Position numbers and translations under genes: made by a program | Notes under the pieces: model-generated | The model's database searches: none | What the model was told of the DNA's origin: nothing | The model's input: the letters and a program-made list of their open reading frames with translations, nothing else | In this document: positions 47,387 through 59,300 of the stretch, piece by piece | Layout: each line of letters begins with the position of its first letter | Numbering within the stretch: the stretch's first letter is position 1 | Source: Echinarachnius parma | Lineage: Eukaryota; Echinodermata; Echinoidea; Clypeasteroida; Echinarachniidae | Reading direction: 5' to 3' | Length of the DNA: 64,000 bases | Assembly (NCBI GenBank): GCA_037951105.1 | Contig: JBAMJV010010660.1 | Coordinates: 1 to 64,000 of the forward strand

Positions 47387-50300
47387 CTGTACATTAAGGA
47401 AGATACAGAGTCAGAGACAACAAAAACAGACATTAAATTAATATACTATTAGAACCAAATCACACAAATGATGGGTTATGATTATCCTATCTAACATGAC
47501 AAAGATTTAACGACTCCGTTCTGCGTGACGTTCCACATATTCAAATAAGTACCCGTACTTCGTAGTCTTTAGTAAAAAAAAAAATACACAGCAAGATGTT
47601 ATTCATGTTAATGTGGATATTGGAATGAAAATCTTGTGTGTCATAAGTGGCAAGGTAAAGCTTCATTGTTATTTGATATTGGCAGAGTACTGTGTTCACT
47701 TAAAACAAACACATCATTAAATAAAATATGTTTTGTTATCTTTAAAGGATATTATCATGATATCGAATTTATGTTATTTCAGCATAAAAGTACGTAGGCC
47801 TACATGCTAAATTGATGACCATGAATAACATTGTTGATTGAGTATTATAGTATGTGAATGATTCTGTAGCGCCTACACCATGAATATACTGCATTACCTT
47901 TTGTGCAGAGACCGGTAGTTCGCTAGCCGGATCCAGTGGTTTGTTGGCATTGGCATCCCCTGGTGTTCCTGGGCGGGGAAACCGCCGGCATGACGGCTCC
48001 TTGCGGGGCTTCTGTTAACAATGTGAACGGTAAATATCATGAAGACGTTATAAAGACGTTATGAATACTTAAGACACCTGACAGAAAGTTGTAGAAGTGT
48101 TTATTGCTATTTGGTAAGGCTGCTCAAATGTCCGGATCTTATTCCAGCCATTTGTGTATTCAATTATTTCCAGGTCATAATAAACATAATACTAATGTTG
48201 ATCAGAGTACCCCTATTTTTATATCTGAAGCTTTACGGTGAACAGTTTAATTCGCACTTCATGTATAAACACAATTATGGACTCATAACAATGGACTCGA
48301 ACAGTTATGGACTCGTACAATTTTTTCTAATACACTGATGTCTGATGTGTGCATTCAAGAACAAATCAGCAGTTCTGTTTCTGCGAGTATAATTCCTTGA
48401 GTCGACCATGGCAGTTCAAATGGGTTTACCTTTGGTATGTTTGGAGCTAGGACCGTCTGTGGTTCTAGTTCAGGTGGAGCCAGAGATGTTGTGTTGACAT
48501 CCACGATCGCTTCTGGGCGTGGGAATCGGCGGCATGATGGCTCTTTCCGGGTCTTCTGTTAATTGCAAACAATAAACAAATTTTATTTTATTTTGTTAAC
48601 TAAAAAACGATAATAATTGAACAACTTTAACAACAAAAAAAGATTTAAGCGCAATAATGTTCAAGACTGACGGAGGCAGATTAATCAGAAGACTAAGTAG
48701 AACCATGAAAGTGCATTTTGTATTTTCTTATGATCAATTAAAATGATTAAAAAGCAATATATTGGCGATATAACAAGTACTTATACCAATCAGCACGTAA
48801 TTAGACATTACTGCATTGTTTCGCACTTTGTTGTTGGTGTTCTGAAAGATAGGAGCTTTAATATGATATAGAGAACAGTCAAACACTACAGTTATAATTT
48901 CATACTGCCTTTTACCTTTCGGGTGTGTTCATCTCCAGTGGTGGGTAGCTTGCTCTGGCCAAGGTCTGTGGCTGGCAATCCAGAGGGCATATGAACACAG
49001 AAACTGCTTTCTGTTCCAGTCGCAAGTCCTGGACCAAGTCCTGACGCATCGATAGATAGCTTAGTCTTAGAACCTTCGAACGACGGTGATGCCAGGATTG
49101 CCTTTGAAGCATCTTCAAGATCCATAACGGTGGTAGTGACTAGTGGAGCACGTTTAGCATGTCCTGGATATGGGAAGCGCTTGACGACTGATCTAGCAGG
49201 TTTTGTGGCCCAAGCTTTGTTCTTGACAGCTGGTTCGACGGCCCAAGCCTTGGTCTTTACAGACGGCTCACCGCTAGGACCAGACACGTTGATTTGCTTG
49301 GTCTTGGTCTTGGTCTTGGCGAGATCGAAATCGGACAGGGATGCAACGGATGAGCAGCTACTGGCTGGACTCAGAGGTACCTGCATATGAAATGGTACAC
49401 ATTGAACAATTCATACTGGTCAGGCTTTAATAACGTGCATAACTTAATCATAATTCAGTTAATCAATAAATCTAATATAATTTATTTTTGTTCAAGTTAT
49501 GATAAAGATTTCAGATGCTAGTCAGTGTAATCTATAATACAATTGATTCGAGAAAAAAACCCCGTTGGTATTAAAGCAACAAAAATAACACATTTAATTG
49601 GAGGGAAATGTTCAAAGGCAAACAGGATAATAATAACATCAACAACAAACACAACAACAGCAACAAATGTCTCTTTAAAATTAAGTACCTCGAGCATCGC
49701 ATACACAAACAATTAACCGCGCACAAACTGCACATTCCCAACTCCCTTTGGGGGCATTCAATGCATAATAAATGTTGAAATAACATAAGACCAAGGCTTA
49801 CCACTAGATCAAGCTTGGCATCTCCGTTCTCCGTGTTGAATCTCTGAAGACTCTTCATAACACTGAGAGCAGTCTGGAAAAAGGAATTAAAGAAAAGATA
49901 CAAAGAATTCATTATTTTGAACTGACAATTTGAACGTGCAGTAAACATGGTATAGTAATTTTCGTAAATGCAATACTAAAGTGAATTGAATTTAAGTCAC
50001 CCATACATCGAATAAGGAAAACCGATTACCCATTGTGATGTGTTTTTTTTATCAAACGAATGTCCAAATGTCCAAATGTCAGGTCACAACATTACGGAGG
50101 TAAATATTTGTATTGTGATCAAAAGTTTAAAATGAATATCTTATAAATCACCAATACAGATGAACTTTCATACAAATGTTCAAATTGTTTACTATATTTC
50201 GATATGAAATATTTATAAATGTTGTTGATCGGCTCTGAAACGGATTATGAAGTGTGCGATTTTATTAAGTTATAAGGGAGGCAGACATACCGGACGATGT

Positions 50301-53300
50301 GCCTTGGGTTCAGTCTCTGTCACCGTCTTAGGAATGTTGTCATCAGAGGTCTTCGTCATGTTGGTGTTTGTTTTGTCTTCCCTTGTGACATCTTGAGGCG
50401 GTAACTGAAAACATTAATTTGAAAGATCAAAGAAATTAATACTAACAACAAAGAAAATTGATGAATGAAGATATATATATTCCTATTATTTGTAAACTGC
50501 AATATTGTAGTGGACAGAAACAAAAAAGAAATCTGTTTTCAGGATGTCGAGTAGATACAGACAACTTCTTTTGATTATGTGGTTATTCACTATTTCACGC
50601 CCCCCGGGGGCCTATACCGGGTTCACCATTTTACTGAATGGTTAAAAGTTAACATTTACAAACCTTCTTCGTCTCATCATAATATCTATTATTGTCAACA
50701 TAATATGCATCAATTTTGTTTTACCTTTCTTGGTAGAATGACGACCCCGCCAGATGGCGCCCTTGTGATGTTTGCAGAGCGTGTTGAGAGTGTTGTGTCA
50801 ATGGTCGTGCCACTTTTACCAGCCTTGACTGCTGATGGAGATCGGATGGATCTTGAAGTACCGAGCCAGCGGGATGCCAATCCGGGTGCAGGCTTGAGGA
50901 TGTTGTACAGGGGCGGTGGCACTTGTCCGGCGGTCTTCTTGGCGGTCTTCTTGGCGGCCTTTTTGGCAGCCTTTTCAGCCTGTGTAGACAATCATTTTTG
51001 GAGGAATAATAGTTTACTCGTTTGAGAGGAACGCAAGAATTACGAATTATAAACAGTTTACAATATCTTTGGAGCTTAGGACTCAATGATGAGAGTAACG
51101 TTTAAAAAAGATAGATATAAGCTATGGAAACAGTTTTGCAGAATATGTGGGTTGCTTCTTTTGCTTGTAAGTAATGGTTGTTGGATTTCAATACCTTACT
51201 TGCAAGAATAACTCAAGTAAAATCACATCGAATATAAACACATCTTGCAAAGCACGTTACTGTTATAATTATATCAAAGATCAAAGATCAAACAAGATGG
51301 AATTAATAATTAAAGATGGTTCTGTTGCAATTGCATTGAAAAATGGCGCATAAATAATGAAACCTGAGATTTTTCTTGAACCAATGCATACCTTGCGTTC
51401 ATTCTTCTTCTGTTTCTTTGCAATAATCTTTGGAGCCTCGGTCTCATTGATGATAGTAACCTACAGTAAAAACAAAAACGCAATGCACAACGTGTTTCAA
51501 TTATTAACATACGTCTGCGCTCGTAATGTTTGTATAATTGTTCTAATAGCTCATGTTTTTTATGACTGTTCATAACACCATATATGGACAACATGTTTAA
51601 ATTATTATCTAGGATATATCTGTGATCGTAATATCTGTATTATTTTCTAATTATATAACGCTTATGATTTTACAGACTATATTCACAAGCCATATTTAAA
51701 TGTTAACAAGTAGGTTAGGCATAGTATAAAACCAAACGATCAAATGAAACAAATTCACATCTGCTAATCTCAGAATAGACTACTGCAAAGAAATTCTTTT
51801 GACCTATAGTTCCACTCTCGAACGTAATATAACAAAGACAAAATAAGTTATAGTTATTCTAGTGATATAGTATCTCTTTATTAGTTAATGAATGACCAGA
51901 ATATGAAATATTGTATTATGATAATGGAGCGATAAGTAAAAATAAGCACGAATACATACCTCAGCTTCTGGCTTTTCAACACAGAATCCGTCTTTGGGAG
52001 GGTTGCACTGTGAGGCAATGAAACACGAAATACAGAATGAGGATATGTTAAGAATAATTTATCTCTTTATTTAATTTCGGACAAACGTTAACATTATTGT
52101 TACTATAATCAAATATACGTTGGCTGCAATCAGCGCGATTGTCTTGAAGATGACTTAAACTGAGTTCTCCTTAAAGTTACTCTCTTATGGTAGGGTTCGA
52201 ACTTGCGAATACAACTAGGTAATAGAAGTTTTAATGAATAATGGTTTAATTTCAATACAATTCACGCAACGTATTGTTAGCCTTAAAACAGGGAAAAAAC
52301 AAAGGTCCGGGTATACAATATAAAGGAACATATAATTCATTTGATGTTTCGTTCCAGATAATTTGTACGATACCTTGTGGGTGAAAGGTTCCAGTCGCTC
52401 TGGTGAATCAGTGAAGTCCGAACCACCAGATACCACCATCGAGTCCTCATGTGAAAACGGGGCCGGTGACACGGATGCATATCGGAAGTCAGTATTGGTG
52501 TCGGTAGCCTCTGGTTCGATACTACCCTCTGGGGCCACAGGATCGTAGGTGTCAGCATCGGTCTTGGTAGTCGTATATGGTCTCGTGCTCCGCTCCGTTG
52601 CCACGATCACGATGTCAGTACGAGTATCGATGTTGGTAGTCGTAGTCGTCTCTAGTACGTTACTTCCCAAGGCAGGCTGGACCTCGATGATCACATGTGG
52701 CTTGGATGCAGCATTCACCGATGTTTGATGATCAGGAACCGAATCAGATTTGTTTGGCTGAATGACCTCTCCAGTTGCCTGGGGCTTGGTTGACGTTGTA
52801 GCCGGCATTCCAAAAGGCATTGAAAGCGATGTGTCGATGGCCGCCGTTTGATGTTTATCAGTAACCGATTCAGCCTTGTCTCGGGTAGCTGTTTTCTCCT
52901 ATCAAAAGAAAGTGTATCGAGTCGCGTTTGGTACGATCTTTTCCTGTGGTTGTTAGTCTGAAATTAAGCTTGGTGATGTATGATTATTCAGCGTTTCTTT
53001 AGGTATTATGAATAAAATAAATTACAAAAAATTATGAAAACTGTACAAGTATTGCACAAAATACTGCTTATATGTTGTTGTTCATCAACCAATATAGGAA
53101 TAAAGTGTTTATGTAATAATGATTGTTTCTATACTAACGACTATAGCGCCTTGGTGTTGGTGTTCTAGCAATCTACTATCCGTTTCATAAAGTTGCTGTT
53201 AATTTTCGTCTTTTTATCGTTTTAGTTCGAATTAAGGAGTACAATATTCATGATGAACAATTGCAGATGTATTTGAAAGTATCCTTACCTTGGTCTTTGT

Positions 53301-56300
53301 CTGTGTTTTAGACACACAGAACATGCCGTATCCGCCCTTCGGAGGCTCGCACTATTGGAAGAAAAGAATCGGAAAGATTTAAAGATATGTATATAACACA
53401 CAGTGTAATATAAACATTTGTTTGTTTTGTTTTGTTTTATTTTATTTAAACACGGTAAAAAGCCCTCGATCAGCCAAACAGGCTGTTTTTCAGAGAGGCC
53501 GTGATACAAAGTAATACAAATAATGTAAACAGTAACAATACAATAACACGAAAACTATCTAACCAAAACTACAACTATCTAATCAAAACTACAACTACAC
53601 AAAAACAATAAACTATAAAAGAGCTAAACAAATAAAATAATTAAACGGTAACTATCAATATATTGTAAATTGCAAATAAACATTATAAATGTGAAATTAA
53701 ACTTAAATCAACAGTCGAACATACAAATGGTTTTTGCTTAACTAAGCAAAAATATTATCGATTTCATTTTCAAAAGCTATTAAATTATCCAATAATCTTA
53801 CATGTTCGGGTAAACTATTAAACAACTGAGCACTTGAGTAGAGACATCCATTCTTCATATAATTAGTTTTGGGTTTACATAACTTCACAATTCTACGGGA
53901 ATTACGAAGATTGTGTGAGTCTTCTTTAAATATTATTTGATCACATAAAAACCTAGGTAACATTTCATGAATCAATTTAAATATAAGCACGGCAGCATGT
54001 TTTTTCCATCGTAAGTCTGCCGGTTTAACATTTGTTAGTCTGTATACTTCTTGACTACTGAAGCGGTTATCGACCAGCAGAACCGAACGGAGAGCTCGCT
54101 TCTGCATGACACTTGTCTGACGTAATAATGTCTTGCCAGCGTTTCTCCAAATAATGGAACAATAATCTAAGTGTGGTTGGATAAGTCCTTTGTATAAACA
54201 AAGGGCAGTCTCCTGTGAAATAAATGGCCTTATTCTTTTAAAAACAGTACAAAGCGGATGCAAGTTTACTTTTAACATTTTCCACTTGATTATTCCAAGA
54301 CAATGTATTATTCAAAATAACACCCAGGTATTTACATGAATCTGTTTGTTTAATAAGCAAACTATTAATTCGAACCTGAATATTAAACAAGTGTTTTTTA
54401 CGCATGGGAGAAACAATCATAAATTCGCATTTCTTTTCATTCAATAACAATCCATTGCATTTAAGCCAATTTGAAATGGCACTTAAATCTTCATTTAAGC
54501 ATTTTTCAAGTTCACGAGGACCTGCCGAGGCAAAATAAAGACATGTGTCGTCTGCGTATAGCGAGACTTTGCAATGTCGAACGACCTGAGCAATATCATT
54601 TATAGTAATAATGAACAAGAGCGGACCGATAATGCTGCCTTGAGGTACACCGCAGGTCACTTGACGAGGTTCTGACAGATTACCATTTATAACCGTTACT
54701 TGTTTCCGTAGGGTTAGGTAGTCTTTAAACCAGGTTAAACTGTCAGAATCAACGCCATATTTTTGTAATTTCTGAATGATAACTGAGTGTGGTATCAAAT
54801 CAAATGCCTTTTTCAAGTCCAGGGTAACTATACCAGCTGCACGTCCTTCGTCCAAGTCTTTTCGAATATTTTCTGTAATTGTCAATAGGGCAAGGCAAGT
54901 TGAAAAATTCGGACGAAATCCGAATTGGGCATCAGTTAAAAGATTATTATCGTTAAAATATTTGTATAACTGGTTAAAAACCAGCTTTTCCAACACTTTT
55001 GACAAGACTGGGAGGACAGATATTGGTCTGTAATTTATTGGATCTGTCAGATCCCCACCTTTATAAATAGGTGAAACACGTGCCAACTTCCATGCATCTG
55101 GTATCTTACCCTGAGCTAGAGATAAATTCAAAACATGACATAAAGGTTTAATATAATTGTGCAAAGAATCTTTTAATATACTAGTCGGCAGATTATCTAA
55201 ACCAGTAGCCTTGTTTCTAGGAATAGAATCAAAGCATTTCACTATTTGTGATTCAGTAACTTGAACAAATGAAAACACACAAGGAGGGCAAGCAATATTC
55301 TCAACCGGATTACAATTTTTGTCAAAGGCCTTTTCATTCAGGCGCTTTGGAACATCAACAAATGAATCATTCATAACATTAGATATTTCTTTATAATCAC
55401 GTATCTCCTTACCCTCTTGTTTGATGCATTGTAATGCATTTGACTTTTTCTTGCCTAACAATGTATCAATAAGTTTCCAAATTTCAGAGGGATTACCTTT
55501 ATTTTTCAGAATGTTTTCAGTAACATATTTTCTTTTACATTTACGTATCAATGAAGTTACACGATTTCTATTTTGTTTGTAAGTTTCCCAATCCTCTGAC
55601 AATTTAGTTGTAAGTGCTTTCTTTTTACTCCTATCTCTATCAAACATCAACGTTTTTATGTCAGCGTTCATCCACGGTGCAGATTTTTGCTTCACCCGTC
55701 TACGTTTCATAGGGGCAAATTTATCCAATTTATTTACAATTTTGGATACCAACTTTTCATACGCCTTATTAATATTAGTTTCAAGTATGACGCTATCCCA
55801 AGACTCATTGCGTAACTCATTACAAAATTCCGTGAGGTTCATTTGTTTAAAGTTACGAGAAATAACATATTTGTGTTTAGAGGGGGGAGTTTTCACTCGG
55901 CCAACAGACGCCACAATCATATAATGGTCACTTAAAGTAATTGGAGCCACGTCACAAAACTGAACGTTATCGTGATTCGATGAATATAATACATCAATTT
56001 ATTGTTGTGGCAGATACTTGCGTAATTCTCGTATGCTTTAGTACAAATTGTTTCAGGCCGTAATCATTTACAATACTTAATAGCCTCTTAGTCTGAGTGG
56101 AAGCAACAGATTTTGTTATATCGCAATTCAAATCACCAATAACAATATAATCGAATGACTTTGAATCTAAATATTGAAGTGCATTTTCAAATTCATCAAA
56201 ACTGTTCATAGGCGAGTCTGGGGGTCTATACCAAACCACAACGTATAGTGGCTTTTGTCTCAAGAAATTAACTTGAACACACAACAGTTCAATGCACGAC

Positions 56301-59300
56301 TAAACTAAACGACTACACATACTGTGAGGTTATATTTGAATTATGACATGTTTGTTATGATTGGTTGTATTGTTATCGCTTTCGACATGTTAGAAACCAG
56401 ATCGTGCTCCATATCACACCAATATAATTACAATTAATAGCAGAGTGTAGATTATGAATACTACAGTATAACGTTGACGAACCTTGTACGTGAATGGAGC
56501 CAGCCAATCTGAGGAATCTTTATTCAGACCGTTAGACTTTGTTGAACAGTCGTCTGATGAGATCCGCGATGGTGCTATTGGTGCGTAGGTTGCAGAGTTG
56601 TGGGTTGTAGCCGAAGTTGGATTCGGTTTAGTCTCAGGAGTAGCAGATGTTGTGGTGTGGATAGGAAGTCTCCTGGTGAATGACCAGTTTTCCAGAGACT
56701 CATCGATCACATCTCCTTTTGCCGAGTTCTCCTATAACATACGACATATATACAAAATAAAAAACAAAAATAATGAATAGATCTATGAAAATGCAAGAAA
56801 ATACATTTCACAGCAAGATATTTGAAGCTATGTTTGCTACAAATTGTTCATGTTTTTGTTATATTTTTGTATGTATAGTGCTTTAAATCAATTTAAAAGC
56901 GAGTGGATAAAACTGCCCAACCAATATTAAATTAGAAAAGTAAGATATTAAGTGGTGAAACACCAGTGTTAACAAAATGCTATCAAGACAAAATGGTCCA
57001 TTTATTTACCTCGTCCTTGTTCTTAGAATTTGGAACGGCAGAGGGTCTACAGTCAGAAGCAAGGTGTCTAGGTGCAGACGATGTCATGGGCTCTGCGATG
57101 GAGGGAGGGATTGATCGAGCGGTGGTTGCTGTCAAAGCCCTGGCCGCGCGCAAGTCATGTACCCTGATCTCTGGAGTCGATGTCAGTGTTGATGAGGAGG
57201 TTGGCGAGATGTCCGATGATGGTTGATGGTCATCATTGGCCGCGACGAAGGCAGAGACGGTGATAATTCTGTGAGCAGTTCCATCTCCGTTATTGGATAT
57301 AGGAAGGATCTTTTCCTGTTTTGAAGAAAGTAGACGGAATTTATGATTATATTGATACGCAATAAAGACTTTATGACAATAAATCTGTTAACGTAATTGG
57401 AAAGAACCTCGACCAAATTAGTTTCGAAATTTGCATTATAGGGTTATTGATTATGTTAAACACAGCTGACATGTCCGGTGCGTTTTTTAACCAGCCACCA
57501 GTGCTTACTACGGTATAGTATTTAAAGGTCTATGGATCAATAACTTCATCTTTGCCGTGGTTGTGTTGAAACTCGAGATTCGTCTATTCACTAATATTTT
57601 GATATTTTATGGGCTGCCTTGTTACACACTATGAGCGCATGTTACCTTTACATATATACCTAAACACATGTCATAGTTACCTCTGGGTTGAAGGATTGCT
57701 CCGGTACAGAAGGAAACATGTCAACTGTGATCGACGTCGACATTGGGTTCGACTGGGCCTCGTGATCGATGTTGGATCCGGGTTGATTACGAGAAAGATC
57801 ATTTCCATTGCCAAGGCCGAAGGACAACTATAGACAATAGCAACAAGATTATATTGATTTAGACAACTAATAACATAACCGCCTATATGCAGTGATTGTG
57901 AGATTAAAGGCACAAATAAATCGATAGCGAAAAACGCTTGAGATGGTAAAAGTGGCAATGAAATAACGATTATCTACACGTGGTTAAGGAAATCGGTAGA
58001 AAAGTGACGAAGAGGAGAGGAATGTGAAAAGGAGGATGAGATGGAGGAAATGGAAGATGAGGAGTGTGAGAAGAAAAAGGGGGAGACGGGGAGAGGAGGG
58101 GAGGGGAGAGAGAGAGTGGGGAGAAGGGGGAGGGAGAGTAGGGAGGAGGGGAGGGTATGAGGAGGAGGGGGAAGAGAATGGAGATAGGGACACAAATGTA
58201 TGGGAAAATAAGATAAAGTAAAAACTTTTAAAAACGTGGAAAGGAAGAGATGTGTTTGAAATTGATTATGAGATGGAAAGGACAGAGATACATTACATAG
58301 GACGGCAAATTGTTTGGAAGTTACCTTATCCGTTGAAATAGGGAACGGGAATCTCCTGTTCGATGATGTTGGTCTTGCCAGAAAGAGGAAGACCGCATGA
58401 CCGAGAAAGGTTGTTGCCAACCCCACTGCGTTCGAAATGTTCGGACTGTGGACGACAAAACATCGGATCCAAAATCAAACAACTGACCGAAACTGTTAGA
58501 CCTTATATGTAATGTTATCACTAACTGTTAAGACAAACAACTAAAACAAACAAAAAAGCAGAAATTCTTCATCACAATGTTTATAAAATAATTATACATT
58601 ATCATATTTACCATCAGAAGAGACACAGGCATGTAAGGGAAACTGTTATTCAGGTATCCCTCAGAAACATTTAAAATATTACGAAAAATACAAAGCTTTA
58701 ATGAGTGCAGATAATCTGATATGAAAACTAAGGAGACATTTAGTCTTATTAAATACAAGTTTGCATCAAGTATTTGTAAATTTCTGAAAGAAAATCTACG
58801 TCTGCTTGACTTCCATTATACATGTTATATAAGCCAGATAATAATGTATTGGCCAGAGATCAGTGGCGTAGCAAGGTCGCACTGATTGGGGGGGGGGGGG
58901 GGGGGTAGGGGGGGGGGGGGGCAAGCACAATTATTAGGGGGCAAACCTTATTTATTTCTTTGCTTTTTCAAAAATTGTCCCGTTATGTTTTTGTTTTTTT
59001 GTTGGGGGGGGGGGGGGTGGGGGGCACGTGCCCCTCAACCCCCCCCCCCCCCCCGTGCCCCACCCCTGTCGCTACGCCACTGCCAGAGATACTAACCTAG
59101 CAATCTCCAGGATGTTGAAGTAGGAGAGGCAGATGAGGAGGGGCTCCGCACAAAACCAGATCCCGAAGAAAGCGGCAAATGGCTTGTAAAAGACAGCCGT
59201 TCTTGGGTTATCTCTCGCCGTGAAGAAGGAACCGTATACAGTGATGTAGAAACCTTCGGAAAATCATGGAAATGTAGTTGATTAAAGTCATATTGATAGT

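Noticed and set aside
52188-52210. tRNA B-box (GGTTCGAAC)
   Set aside because: No A-box or cloverleaf around it; no tRNA gene found in the window.
57974-58426. Ser/Pro-rich 150-codon gene on minus
   Set aside because: It is the wrong frame of exon 11 plus the polypyrimidine intron.
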